Shown here: piece by piece, positions 8,300-30,896 of the stretch | Layout of the letters: each line of letters begins with the position of its first letter | Position numbering within the stretch: position 1 is the stretch's first letter | Notes under the pieces: generated by a model | The model's input: the letters and a program-made list of their open reading frames with translations, nothing else | Told to the model about the DNA's origin: nothing | The model's database searches: none | Made by a program: the position numbers and the translations under genes | Source of the DNA: Nocardia vulneris | GTDB lineage: Bacteria > Actinomycetota > Actinomycetes > Mycobacteriales > Mycobacteriaceae | NCBI RefSeq assembly: GCF_001613425.1 | Contig: NZ_BDCI01000028.1 | Location: 1 to 64,000 of the forward strand | DNA: 64,000 nt | Direction: 5' to 3'

Positions 8300-10099
8300 T
8301 CAGCCAAGGGTTTTGAGGAAATCGGCCAGGGTCTGCGCGCTGGCGTCGGCTTTGCCGTCGTTCTGCACCCGCGCCGCGCCGATCGTGTCGACGTGGCTGT
8401 AGCCGGGCAGGGTGACCACCTGTGCGGTCGGACCCGGCGGCACGACCATGCCGAAGCCCTGCTGCACGAAACCATCACCGGCATAAGCGATGTAGCTCGG
8501 CTTGGTGCGGGCCATGTTGTGGTAGCGCAGGTTCGTCATGTCACCGCTGCGGGCGCCGCCGTAGCCCGCGCCGATGTCGATGAAGAGCCGGGCCGGAAGA
8601 TAGGTCTCCCAGTACGCGTACGGCGAACCCGTGCCGAGTTGCCGTGCGGCGTCCCGGATATCGGAGGCTTCGTGGTTCGGCGAGGTGTAGGGCACTCCGC
8701 GTACATCGTCGTAGTTCCGCCAGGTGTAGAGCACATTTCGATCGGTGGGCCGGACGCGCGGCTGCGGACCCGCGATCACCCGCAGGAACCCGCCGAGCAG
8801 CGGCACCTGGGTGACCGAGCCCGGCACCGGGAAGGTCTTCTCCGCCACCGGCCCGCCCGCGATCGCGCCGACTCCCTGCTCCCACAGTGCGAAGTTCGCC
8901 GAGTTGTTGTCGATCAACTCGCCGAGCAACGCGGTGTTGGTGAAGCGGAAGTCCCGGATGGTGCCCGAGCCGTCCGCGCCGTTGGTGGCGAAGGACACCG
9001 GCGATCCGGAGTACAGATAGTCGAGCGTGAGGTCGATATCGAGATCGTGCGGTAGATGCGCCATGAGCTGGCTCTCCGCATCCGGTTCCAGGTACGCGGC
9101 AAGCCCGGCCAATCGGAGGATCATGAACGTCCGACCCCCGACGACGGGCACCGAAACGAGCGAACGGGGCAGTACACCGACATTCGCGACCGCTTTCACG
9201 ACATCGTTGGTCGGGCCGACGATGGCGTTGGTGATGTCGTGCAGGAACGGCGTGTTCTGGATGGCGACCGGATCGGAGGTGATCGCCGTATCCTGCGAGG
9301 CGAACGCGGCGCACTGCTGGTAACCGGCGTCGTTGGTGGTGGCCGGATTGCCGTCGAAGTCCCAGTCCGCGAAGAACCCTTCGACCAGCCCGCCGAGTGA
9401 GATGCCGGTGCACACATATTTCTGCTGCCGGCTCGCCTGCTCCGGGATCTCCGACAGCATCATCTCGTATTGATCGCGGACGAACCGCTCCATGCCCATG
9501 GCATCGAGCACCGCCAGCTGCGACGAATCCTTGAAGCCGGGGAACACCTGGCCGTCGAGCGGCTTGTGGTTGAAGTAGTAGTCGACCGCGTCGAGGTAGT
9601 TGCCCGAACGCAGCGCGTAATCGAACCCGAACGACTCATCGAGGCACTGGCTGCGCCGCGCCAGGGCCCAGAACTCGACGTTCTGGCCGTTCGCCCGCGC
9701 GGCGACGACGGTGTTCGCGGCCACGCTGTCGGAGTTCACCGCGCCGCCGTTCGCGCCGGGCTGTTGCACGATCACCTTGTCGGCGTCGGCGGAATGTTCC
9801 GGGCTACCGACGGCCCGGTAACGCAGATATCCGGTGCGATCGCAGGCCGCCGGATGCGCGGCCGCCCCCGCGGGCAACGGCAGGAAATAGCTGACCTGCG
9901 ACACGATGACCCCGTCGCGAACGGCGAGGACCTCCTCCTGGCGATCGGTCGCCTGGGTGACTGGGACAGAGTCGTCCGCCGACGCGACGCCCACCGGCAC
10001 CACCAGGCTTGCCGCGGCGGTCACGGCACCCACGAGCACCGACCAGCGCAGGGCGGCACGTACCGGATAGCTCCGGTGAATCAAGGCATCCAAAGCCAC
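8300..10099 (-). CDS. Large secreted alpha/beta-hydrolase (copy 2)
   Basis: 599 residues from GTG 10099, with GAAAGGAG 8-9 nt upstream fixing the start. The signal peptide ends near SADDS (about residue 42). The nucleophile elbow is GISLGG with Ser234, and the histidine is H569 in PGYSHVDT. It is clearly paralogous to copy 1: the same order of motifs, the same repeated phrase for a 3-residue insert WDFDGNPATTNDAGYQQC versus WDFDQNPATTEDAGYSLC, and the same length. This copy is first in a two-gene operon. A lid or substrate domain fills residues 260-480. Confidence 0.75.
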   Translation of the reverse strand: MALDALIHRSYPVRAALRWSVLVGAVTAAASLVVPVGVASADDSVPVTQATDRQEEVLAVRDGVIVSQVSYFLPLPAGAAAHPAACDRTGYLRYRAVGSPEHSADADKVIVQQPGANGGAVNSDSVAANTVVAARANGQNVEFWALARRSQCLDESFGFDYALRSGNYLDAVDYYFNHKPLDGQVFPGFKDSSQLAVLDAMGMERFVRDQYEMMLSEIPEQASRQQKYVCTGISLGGLVEGFFADWDFDGNPATTNDAGYQQCAAFASQDTAITSDPVAIQNTPFLHDITNAIVGPTNDVVKAVANVGVLPRSLVSVPVVGGRTFMILRLAGLAAYLEPDAESQLMAHLPHDLDIDLTLDYLYSGSPVSFATNGADGSGTIRDFRFTNTALLGELIDNNSANFALWEQGVGAIAGGPVAEKTFPVPGSVTQVPLLGGFLRVIAGPQPRVRPTDRNVLYTWRNYDDVRGVPYTSPNHEASDIRDAARQLGTGSPYAYWETYLPARLFIDIGAGYGGARSGDMTNLRYHNMARTKPSYIAYAGDGFVQQGFGMVVPPGPTAQVVTLPGYSHVDTIGAARVQNDGKADASAQTLADFLKTLG

Positions 10100-10315
10100 T
10101 GACCGGCTCCTTTCGTTCCATTCGACGGACGCGACGCGGACAGCCGGGTATCATCGACCGCTTCGTCGACGATGAGCACACCATCCGTGCCAGACAGCCA
10201 GCTATTGGCAATCGCCCAGAACATTCCGATCGGCAGTAGTGCAGATGCAAGGGACCCGGCCGCAACCTGCGGATTCGGCGTCACGAGCCGCGGCGAGTGC
10301 GGCCGGAAAACGCCA

Positions 10316-10361
10316 GAGGCTCCGCCGCCAGGTGGATGAACAACCTGGCAGGCGGAGCCTC
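10316..10361. terminator. Terminator of the NRPS/ABC operon
   Basis: GAGGCTCCGCC (10316-10326) pairs with GGCGGAGCCTC (10351-10361), and GCCAGGT (10327-10333) with ACCTGGC (10343-10349), with one bulged A. It lies 18 bp past the permease stop codon on the minus strand. The rest of 10100-10378 must hold the hydrolase-operon promoter, but no clear boxes were seen. Confidence 0.75.
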
Positions 10362-10378
10362 GGTGGAACTCGGGACGT

Positions 10379-11227
10379 CTAGTGGCTGGCGACCTTGCGG
10401 TAGCGCAGCAATGCCAGCGGCATGGCCACCGCGAGGATGACGAGCGAGCAGGCGATGGCATACCCGACGCAGTGGTCGGCAGCCCATCCGGTGGGCGGTG
10501 CGAACGACGGCGGCGCGTCGTTGTCGAAGAGCTTGCGACCCGCAGCCGAGACCGCGGTGATGGGGTTCCACTCGGCGATGGTGCGCAATGGACCCGGCAG
10601 CGTCTCCGCCGAGATGAAGGCCGAGGAAATGAACGAGAGCGGGAACATCCAGATCAGCCCGGCACTCTGCGCCACCTCCACGGTCGGTGAGATGAGGCCG
10701 GTGAGCGCGCCGACCCAGGACATGGCGAAGGCGAAGAGCAGGATGATGCCGAACGCGAGCACGGCGTCGGCGATGCCGCCGTTGATCCGCCAGCCCACCA
10801 GATAGCCACAGCCGACCATGACCGCGACGCTGAGGATATTGACCACCAGGTCGGACAGCGTGCGTCCCATCAGCACGGCCAGCCGGGACATCGGCAGGGT
10901 GCGCATCCGGTCGATGATGCCCTTCTGCAGGTCGCCCGCGAGGCCGACGGTGGTGAACGCCGCGTTGAAAGCGACTGTCTGGGTGAAGATTCCGGCGAGC
11001 AGGAATTCCCGGTACTGACTACCACCCAGCGAGGCGCCGAAAATGTAGGCGAACAGGAACACGAACATCAGCGGCTGGATGGTGGCGGTCACCAGCAGGG
11101 TCGGCACCCGCAGAATGGTCAGCAGGTTACGGTAGGCGACGATCGCGCTGTCCCGGAAGATTCGCAGCCGTGGCCCCGAATCGACCTGCGCCGCCTGCAC
11201 TTTCGGACTTTCCAGGACCGCCGTCAC
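10379..11227 (-). CDS. ABC-2 type exporter permease (DrrB-like)
   Basis: 282 residues with six membrane spans. The EAA-like loop is QKGIIDRMRTLPMSRLAVLMGRTLSDL (about 100-126), the characteristic cytoplasmic loop of the DrrB/daunorubicin-type ABC-2 permeases. The N terminus (MTAVLESPKVQAAQ) is cytoplasmic. Its start overlaps the end of the ATPase gene by 4 bp (ATGA/GTGA type coupling). With the ATPase it forms a two-subunit exporter, probably for the peptide made by the upstream synthetase. It is the last gene of the operon. Confidence 0.9.
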   Translation of the reverse strand: MTAVLESPKVQAAQVDSGPRLRIFRDSAIVAYRNLLTILRVPTLLVTATIQPLMFVFLFAYIFGASLGGSQYREFLLAGIFTQTVAFNAAFTTVGLAGDLQKGIIDRMRTLPMSRLAVLMGRTLSDLVVNILSVAVMVGCGYLVGWRINGGIADAVLAFGIILLFAFAMSWVGALTGLISPTVEVAQSAGLIWMFPLSFISSAFISAETLPGPLRTIAEWNPITAVSAAGRKLFDNDAPPSFAPPTGWAADHCVGYAIACSLVILAVAMPLALLRYRKVASH

Positions 11228-12219
11228 GACAGGATCTCCTCTTGTACGTCATCGGTTTCGGACTTCCGGTCGGCCGCGGGGCGGGCCGATGTGCCGGTGA
11301 GAGAAAGGAATACGTCGTCCAGGCTCGGCCGGTGCACGGTGGCGTCCACCACACAGACGCCCGCGTCGTCGAGCCTGCGCAGCGCCTCGACCATGGTGCG
11401 CGAGCCGTCGCCGACCACGATCGAGGCCTCGTCGGTGCCCGTTTCGTGGCTCGGTTCGCCGATGCCCACCTGGGCGAGCACCGACAGCGCGGGCTGCACG
11501 TCCTGGCCGGGAGCCAGCGTGACGGTGAGCCGGTCACCGCCGATGGAGGTCTTCAGTTCGTCGGCCGAGCCGCGCGCGATCACCCGCCCGCGATCGATGA
11601 CGGTGATCCGATCCGCGAGCAGATCGGCCTCCTCCAGGTACTGCGTGGTGAGCAGCACGGTGGTGCCGTCGTCGACGAGTTCGCCGATGACGCGCCACAT
11701 GTCGAGCCTGCCGCGCGGGTCGAGCCCGGTGGTCGGCTCGTCGAGCACCACCACCGCGGGCTTGGCCACCAGCGCGCCGGCCAGGTCGAGCCGGCGTGCC
11801 ATACCGCCGGAGTAGGTGCCCGCCCTGCGGTCGGCGGCGTGCTCGAGCCCGAACGCGTCCAGCAGGTCGGTCGCACGCGTGCTGGCCTGCCGTGGCGACA
11901 TCCCGTACAGCCGGGCCACCATGCGCAGGTTCTCGAACCCGGACAGGTTCGCGTCGACCGCGGCGTACTGCCCGGACAACCCGATCCGCCGCCGCGCCGC
12001 ACCCGGATTGCGCAGCACGTCGACACCGGCCACCCGGACCGCGCCGGCGTCCGGGCGCAGCAGGGTGGTCACGATGCGCACCGTCGTGGTCTTGCCCGCG
12101 CCGTTGGGGCCGAGCAGACCCATCACGGTGCCGCTCGGTATCTGCAGATCGATGTTGTCGAGCACTCGGATCCGCCCGTAGTGCTTGACCAGGCCGAGTA
12201 CTTCCACCGCCAAACTCAT
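11224..12219 (-). CDS. ABC exporter ATP-binding protein (DrrA-like)
   Basis: 331 residues from ATG 12219; GGGGGAGG lies 8-9 nt upstream, so the longer frame reaching 12498 is rejected. Walker A is GPNGAGKTT (about 37-45), the signature is YSGGMARRLDLA (about 137), Walker B is AVVVLDEPTTGLDP (about 156), and the H-loop position is occupied by Q (LLTTQYLEEAD), as is common in DrrA-type drug-exporter ATPases. The C-terminal 90 residues are the DrrA-specific extension. The start codon overlaps the stop of the 72-residue ORF (ATGA). Confidence 0.92.
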   Translation of the reverse strand: MSLAVEVLGLVKHYGRIRVLDNIDLQIPSGTVMGLLGPNGAGKTTTVRIVTTLLRPDAGAVRVAGVDVLRNPGAARRRIGLSGQYAAVDANLSGFENLRMVARLYGMSPRQASTRATDLLDAFGLEHAADRRAGTYSGGMARRLDLAGALVAKPAVVVLDEPTTGLDPRGRLDMWRVIGELVDDGTTVLLTTQYLEEADLLADRITVIDRGRVIARGSADELKTSIGGDRLTVTLAPGQDVQPALSVLAQVGIGEPSHETGTDEASIVVGDGSRTMVEALRRLDDAGVCVVDATVHRPSLDDVFLSLTGTSARPAADRKSETDDVQEEILS

Positions 12220-12430
12220 TGTGCCGCCTCCCCCGTCGTCGAAGTCGATCGACCGGCCCCGGCGGACGCGCACCGCTTGCGCCGTGCGGGCCGGGCGACC
12301 GCCCGAAACGGCCGGAGCATGGACAGGTCGAGCCCGTCCACCTCGCAGTCCCCGCCCGCGGCCGGTCCCGGCGCGGGCACGACCGGTCGTTCCGGACGCA
12401 TCGACTGGCGCGTGGCCGGGTATTGCCCGT

Positions 12431-12434
<4 letters not shown>
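12216..12434 (-). CDS. Small coupled ORF between synthetase and exporter
   Basis: 72 residues from GTG 12434. It is joined on both sides by 4-bp overlaps: GTGA with the synthetase stop and ATGA with the ATPase start. A GAAAGGAG site lies 9-10 nt upstream inside the synthetase end. The third codon positions are mostly G or C, as in real genes here. The protein is Arg/Pro/Ala-rich (NGQYPATRQSMRPERPVV at the start, VARPARRKRCASAG near the end) with two cysteines and no membrane span. It is not an MbtH protein: none of the NxExQxSxWP pattern is present. It could be a decayed gene or an unrecognised accessory peptide. Confidence 0.5.
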
Positions 12435-26161
<13,727 letters not shown>

Positions 26162-26523
26162 CAATCACTCCGTTCTGCCGCTGTTCGACGCAACTTCCAG
26201 AACACAGACCACAGCAAGGCGCGCGAGGCCGACCGTGAAAAGTGATCCACGCCCTATGATTCGGAGCGTCTGATCGGCCGGATTGCCAGCGTGGCGGATT
26301 TGTTTCACATCGCAGGCTAGCCAGCGCGGTTGATCTTGTATAGCAAACATTTGGCTAACACGACAATTCGCCCAGTTCGCCTCGCCAAAAGCCCAGGAAA
26401 AAACCGCCCTGACAAGCGAATACAACATCAACAATGCGTATGTGCGAATAATTCGCTACATCACGGTTCGGCTACAGCAATCACAGAAAATACCGGAGGT
26501 ACGGTTAGCCCCCGCAACCACTT
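26162..26523 (-). promoter_or_regulatory. AT-rich promoter region of the synthetase operon
   Basis: This 362-bp stretch between lnt and the synthetase is much poorer in G+C than its surroundings. It holds the imperfect palindrome TAGCAAACATTTGGCTA (26341-26357; 7-nt arms with one mismatch), a possible operator, and CAGGCTAGCCAGCG at 26313-26326. A T-run TTTTTT (minus strand, near 26400) may end lnt transcription. An 89-codon minus frame (26165-26434) ends 4 bp before the synthetase ATG but has atypical composition and no ribosome site, so I treat the region as regulatory. Confidence 0.5.
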
Positions 26524-28224
26524 TCAGTCGCGCACTGTGACCTGCGGCACGTTTTTCTCGGCCGCGTCCGCGCGCCGGGCCCGACGTTGACGGATCAACA
26601 CAGCCAGGACGGCGGCGGCCGTCAGCGCGACGAACACCCGTTCCGGCAGCGGCCCAACGGAAGTAGCGACGGTGTTGCTGCTGCGCAGCGGTAGCTGGGC
26701 GACCAGCGCGGCGGGCACGAATTGCGGACTCTCTTGCTGCACAGTGCCATCCGCCGCGATGATCGCGCTGACGCCGGAGGTCGCCGCGACCACCAGCGCC
26801 CTGCCGTGTTCGACCGCCCGGACCCGCGACATGGCCAGCTGCTGATAGGTCATCTCGCTGTCGCCGAACGTCGCGTTGTTCGTGGGCACGGTCAGCAGCT
26901 GTGCGCCTGCGCGCATCGCGTCCTCGAACGCGCGATCGAAGGCGACCTCGTAACAGGTCGCCACGCCGATGTCGATACCGGCCGCACGGACCACACCGTC
27001 GCCGTGGCCCGGCACGAAATATCCGGCGCGATCGGCATATTCGGAGAACAGCCGGAAGAACGAACGCATCGGCAGATACTCGCCGAAGGGCTGGATGATC
27101 TTCTTGTCGTGGCGCTCCCCCGGGCCCGCGGCGCCGTTCCACACGATCACCGAGTTGGTCGTGGTCCGATCACCGTTCACCAGCACCGCGCCCACCAGGA
27201 TCGGCGCGCCGATCCGCTCGGACGCCCGGGTGATCAGGGCCGCCGCGTCGGCGTTGCGCAGCGGGTCGATATCGGACGAATTCTCCGGCCAGATCACCAC
27301 ATCCGGCTTTTTCGCCGCCCCCGCCGCGACCGCCTGCGCCAGCTCCTCGGTGCGCCGCACGTGATTGTCCAGCACCGCCCGCCGCTGCGCATTGAAGTCC
27401 AAGCCGAGCCGCGGCACACTCCCCTGAATCGCCGCCACCGTGATCACCCGATCCCCCTGATCCGGCGCAGGCAGCGTCGCCCCGAGCCGCAGCCCCGCCA
27501 ACGGCAGAACCGCGAGAGTTGCCGCAGCGGCGGCACATCCGAGCCACGCGGCCCGGCGGGTTCCCGCAATCGGGGTTTCTGCGGCTGGGGTCGCGTCATG
27601 CGGCGCAGCGTTTTCCGTGGCGGCATCGTTTTCGCTCGCCGGGCGGGGTGCCGCGGTCGAACGGACGACGGCGCGCACCTGGAGGATCAAAGCAGCTGCG
27701 CCCGCGCCGGTCAGCGCCACCGCGAAGCTGACGAAGGGGGCGCCGCCGAGCGCGGCGAGGGGCAGGAACCAGCCGTCGGCTTGCCCGAAGGCCAAACGGC
27801 CCCAGGGGAATCCGCCGAAGGGGAAACTGGAGCGCGCCCACTCGGCGCTCGCCCACGCCAGCGCCACCCACAGCGGCCAGCCCGGGAGTCGTCCCACGAT
27901 TCGTGCCAGCACACCGAACAGTCCGATGTACACCGCGCACACCGTGGACAGCGCCAACCACGGCACCGGCCCGACGTAGATCCCGGTCCACGGCAGCAGC
28001 GGCACGAAAAACGCCAGACCGGCCAGGAATCCGTAGCCGAACCCCGCCCGCAGTCGCCCACTGCCGCGCACCACCAGCGTGAGCACCGCGATACCGAGCG
28101 GCGCGAGGAACCACCACGGCCGCGGCGGAAAACTCCCGAAGATCAACAGCCCAGCGCAGATCGCGCCCACCGACCGCGACAACACCGGAAACCGGCTCAG
28201 CACACCCATCATTCGCTCACGCAC
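26524..28224 (-). CDS. lnt: Apolipoprotein N-acyltransferase
   Basis: 566 residues. Lnt adds the third acyl chain to the N-terminal cysteine of lipoproteins on the outer face of the membrane. The N-terminal part has six membrane spans (residues about 12-190). It is followed by the nitrilase domain (about 240-500) with the catalytic triad E314 (WPENSSD), lysine in DKKIIQPFGEYLP, and C424 (ATCYEV). A last span near 525-545 and a charged tail follow. An Ala/Thr-rich loop (about 195-220) is longer than usual. Ppm1 is neither fused to it nor downstream. It reads toward the amino-acid synthetase operon. Confidence 0.93.
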   Translation of the reverse strand: MRERMMGVLSRFPVLSRSVGAICAGLLIFGSFPPRPWWFLAPLGIAVLTLVVRGSGRLRAGFGYGFLAGLAFFVPLLPWTGIYVGPVPWLALSTVCAVYIGLFGVLARIVGRLPGWPLWVALAWASAEWARSSFPFGGFPWGRLAFGQADGWFLPLAALGGAPFVSFAVALTGAGAAALILQVRAVVRSTAAPRPASENDAATENAAPHDATPAAETPIAGTRRAAWLGCAAAAATLAVLPLAGLRLGATLPAPDQGDRVITVAAIQGSVPRLGLDFNAQRRAVLDNHVRRTEELAQAVAAGAAKKPDVVIWPENSSDIDPLRNADAAALITRASERIGAPILVGAVLVNGDRTTTNSVIVWNGAAGPGERHDKKIIQPFGEYLPMRSFFRLFSEYADRAGYFVPGHGDGVVRAAGIDIGVATCYEVAFDRAFEDAMRAGAQLLTVPTNNATFGDSEMTYQQLAMSRVRAVEHGRALVVAATSGVSAIIAADGTVQQESPQFVPAALVAQLPLRSSNTVATSVGPLPERVFVALTAAAVLAVLIRQRRARRADAAEKNVPQVTVRD

Positions 28225-28257
28225 CCCGCGTAACCTTCCCGCGCACCCTCGCAGACC

Positions 28258-29853
28258 TCACGCCGTGTAGATCGTTTCGCCGCGATGCACGGTGCGCAGG
28301 CACTTCGGTAGCGCTGAATCGGGTTGCAGGGGTGGCAATCCGGGGACGCGGGAGCGCGGGTCGGTGGACCAGCGCTGTACCGAGTCGGCCGCCGCGGCCA
28401 CGACCAGTTCCTCGGCGTCCCATACCGCATAGGACGCGGGCGCACCGGGCACCAGGGTGCCCGCGATCCCGTCTCGCACCCCGCCCGCACGCCACGCGCC
28501 CCTGGTCGCGGCGGCGAACGCGGCGCGCGGGGAAAGCCCGTGGCCAGGGGTGCGGTGGTGGGCGGCGGCGCGCACGGCCGCCCAGGGATCGAGCGGGGTG
28601 ACCGGCGCGTCCGAACCGACGGCCAGCGCGATCCCGGCCGCGGCCATGGCAGCGAACGGGTTCAGCGCGGCGGCCCGGGTCGCGCCGAGCCGCGCCGCGT
28701 ACATGCCGTCCTCGCCGCCCCACGCCGCGTCGAATCCCGGTTGCACGCTGGCGAGCACACCCCATGCGGCGAGCTTGCCGATCTGCGCGGCATCGAGCAG
28801 TTCGGCGTGCTCCACCCGATGCCCGAGCGCCGCGACCGCCGGACCGCCGAATTCGCCTACGACACGGTCGAATCCGGCGACGACCGCGTCCATGGCGGCG
28901 TCGCCGATCACGTGGAAGCCCGCTTGGATACCCGCCTCGGTGCAGGCGCGGACGTGCGCGGCGATGGCCTCGGCGTCGAGATAGGACCGGCCGGTGCCGG
29001 GCTGGTCGGCGTAGTCCTCGCGCAGCCAGGCGGTGTGCGAACCGAACGAGCCGTCCACGAACAGGTCGCCGCCGAGCGCGTGCACGCCGAGTTCGGCCAC
29101 CAGTGCGCGCGCCTGTTCGGCACTGCGCACCGCCTCGCCCCAGTACGCCCGCACCTCGACGCCGTGCCGGAATTCGAGCAGTTCGCGCACGTCGGTGCGA
29201 CCGGAGATCTCCGGCCCCGCGCATTCGTGCACCGCGACGATGCCGTGCGCGGCCGCGTGGTCCAGCGCCGCCGCCCGCGCCCGATCCCGTTGCGCGCGAT
29301 CGAGTTCCGCGAGCACCGTGGTCCGCACCAGGTGGTGCGCCGCCGCCCGGACCGGCTCGCCGCGGGTGAACCCGTCGGCCGCGCGCACCTGCGGCAGCGC
29401 GTCCAGCAGCGCGGACGACACCACCGCCGAGTGCGCGTCCACCCGGGACAGGTAGACGTGGCGGGCGCCGGCGGCCTTGTCGATCTCCTCGACCGTGGGC
29501 GGTCTGCCCTCCGGCCAGGTGGTCTCGTCCCAGCCGTCACCGAGGATCGCGCCCTCGGGCCGGGCCGCGGCGAAATCGCGCAGCAAGCTCAGGCAGTGCT
29601 CCAGCGAACGGGCGACGGACAGGTCGAGTCCGGTGAGCTTCAGTCCCAGCGCGGTGACGTGCACGTGCGGGTCCACGAACGCCGGCGCGACGAACGCGCC
29701 GTCCAGATCGATGACCTCGGCGTCCGGATGCAGTGCCCGTCCGGGCTGTTCCGCGCCGAGCCACACCACGGTGCCGTCGGCCACCGCCATCGCCGTCGCG
29801 TCCGGAGAACTGGAGCTGTAGATACGACCGCCGATGAGCAACTGGGTATTCAC
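28258..29853 (-). CDS. Amidohydrolase-superfamily metal-dependent hydrolase (YtcJ-like)
   Basis: 531 residues. The N-terminal beta-sandwich piece (LLIGGRIYSSSSPDATAMAVADG) is followed by the metal motif FVDPHVHV (about residue 60-67). Further metal ligands are visible in HVIGDAAMDAVV (about 232) and HRVEHAELLD (about 262), and the late aspartate in VGSDAPVTPLDPW (about 420). The layout is that of the amidohydrolase 3 / YtcJ group. The substrate is unknown. It precedes lnt by 33 bp on the same strand, probably in one operon, and its place between lnt and fxsA matches the mycobacterial order. Confidence 0.85.
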   Translation of the reverse strand: MNTQLLIGGRIYSSSSPDATAMAVADGTVVWLGAEQPGRALHPDAEVIDLDGAFVAPAFVDPHVHVTALGLKLTGLDLSVARSLEHCLSLLRDFAAARPEGAILGDGWDETTWPEGRPPTVEEIDKAAGARHVYLSRVDAHSAVVSSALLDALPQVRAADGFTRGEPVRAAAHHLVRTTVLAELDRAQRDRARAAALDHAAAHGIVAVHECAGPEISGRTDVRELLEFRHGVEVRAYWGEAVRSAEQARALVAELGVHALGGDLFVDGSFGSHTAWLREDYADQPGTGRSYLDAEAIAAHVRACTEAGIQAGFHVIGDAAMDAVVAGFDRVVGEFGGPAVAALGHRVEHAELLDAAQIGKLAAWGVLASVQPGFDAAWGGEDGMYAARLGATRAAALNPFAAMAAAGIALAVGSDAPVTPLDPWAAVRAAAHHRTPGHGLSPRAAFAAATRGAWRAGGVRDGIAGTLVPGAPASYAVWDAEELVVAAAADSVQRWSTDPRSRVPGLPPLQPDSALPKCLRTVHRGETIYTA

Positions 29854-29893
29854 GAGATCCCAGTCTGCCGTATGCCCGATTCGGGCTTTCGGG

Positions 29894-30145
29894 TCAGCCG
29901 TTCAGTACGGGCTGCCGCACATCCTCGGCGTGCGCCAGCACCGTCATCACGTCGGCGAAGCGCGGCGGCGCGCTGCCGGGACCGCACGGCGAACCCGGCG
30001 GGCAACCCGCCTCGACGGCGATCAGTTCCAGCCGCAACGCGGCGGCCGCAAACCCGGAAATCGATTGTCCCGCAGCCGCCGCCGCACGTTTCACCGCGGC
30101 GGCCAGCTCTTCGCTCACCGTGATGGTGAGTTGCTCGGTGGCCAT
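29894..30145 (-). CDS. Small ribbon-helix-helix-like protein
   Basis: 83 residues. The first 45 residues (LTITVSEELAAAVKRAAAAAGQSISGFAAAALRLEL) read as a beta strand and two helices, the fold of RHH antitoxins and regulators. The tail has a proline/glycine-rich loop with two cysteines (GCPPGSPCGPG). No toxin gene is next to it, so an antitoxin role is not supported. It is 40 bp upstream of the amidohydrolase on the same strand. Confidence 0.6.
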   Translation of the reverse strand: MATEQLTITVSEELAAAVKRAAAAAGQSISGFAAAALRLELIAVEAGCPPGSPCGPGSAPPRFADVMTVLAHAEDVRQPVLNG

Positions 30146-30244
30146 CGCGTCACCGTAGCCCCTTTTCAGCGGGATCCCTAGCGCGCTGGCGTGTCTTTAC
30201 TACTCGTTGGTAATGGCGCTACCACCCTTTGACAATCGGGGTGG

Positions 30245-30727
30245 TCAGGGGTTGGTGATGGCGCGACGCGCGTTGCCCTGTCCGTCGTCGTAGTACTGGT
30301 GCACGACGGTGCCGTCGATGACTTCGCCACCGTCGATCACCACGCCCCGGTACGGCATGGCGGCCTGGAACTTGGCGACCCGGCGCGCGGCGAACGCGGC
30401 GGCCATCGGCCGCACCAGGAATCGGGTCGGCGGCAGCAGCAGGAACAGGCCGATCAACGAGGTGACCAGACCGGGCACGAACATCAGGAACCCGCCTGCC
30501 GCGACCAGCGCGCCGTCGGCGACCGCGGTCCCCGGCGCGATCTCGCCGCGGCCGACGCGGCGGAACTGCTCGAACACCCGCCGTCCCTGCGAGCCGACCA
30601 GCAGCATGCCCGCCGCCGATCCGGCGATGAGCAGCAGAATGGCCGGTATCACGCCGAGCCATTGGCCGACGGCGACCAGGGCGGCGATCTCGGTGATCAC
30701 ATAGAGCACGAATACCAGGGCGGGCAT
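30245..30727 (-). CDS. fxsA: FxsA family membrane protein
   Basis: 160 residues from ATG 30727 (GAAAGGAAC upstream; the longer frame to 31126 is rejected). It has four membrane spans: PALVFVLYVITEIAALVAV (2-20), VIPAILLLIAGSAAGMLLVG (25-44), ALVAAGGFLMFVPGLVTSLIGLFLLLP (about 73-99), with the FxsA signature EI-x-A-L and GSAAG. The C-terminal tail of about 55 residues is cytoplasmic. In E. coli FxsA reduces phage F exclusion by PifA; the role in actinobacteria is unknown. Confidence 0.9.
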   Translation of the reverse strand: MPALVFVLYVITEIAALVAVGQWLGVIPAILLLIAGSAAGMLLVGSQGRRVFEQFRRVGRGEIAPGTAVADGALVAAGGFLMFVPGLVTSLIGLFLLLPPTRFLVRPMAAAFAARRVAKFQAAMPYRGVVIDGGEVIDGTVVHQYYDDGQGNARRAITNP

Positions 30728-30896
30728 GGCGTTCCTTTCGGACGATCTACCCGATTCAACGCCCGGCCCGCCATATTTTCTCCCGGATCCGCCTGAGAGT
30801 CCCATGAGACCTGAGCGGCCGATGAGTTCCCGGCAGTCAGGCCGTCTGTAGCAGTGGAACAGCGGACCGGCGGGCAATGCCGGATGAGGAGGCCGA

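Noticed and set aside
6530..9055. 841-codon plus-strand frame over the hydrolase pair
   Set aside because: Shadow of two clear secreted hydrolases on the minus strand.
26341..26357. IdeR/DtxR iron box before the NRPS
   Set aside because: The palindrome TAGC(A)AA...TT(G)GCTA lacks the TTAGGTTAGGCTAACC core; iron control would need testing, so only a generic operator is noted.
26165..26434. 89-codon minus frame just upstream of the NRPS
   Set aside because: Composition is low in G+C and codon use is unlike the neighbours, with no ribosome site; it occupies the promoter region.
29894..30145. Toxin-antitoxin pair
   Set aside because: Antitoxin-like fold but no toxin on either side.
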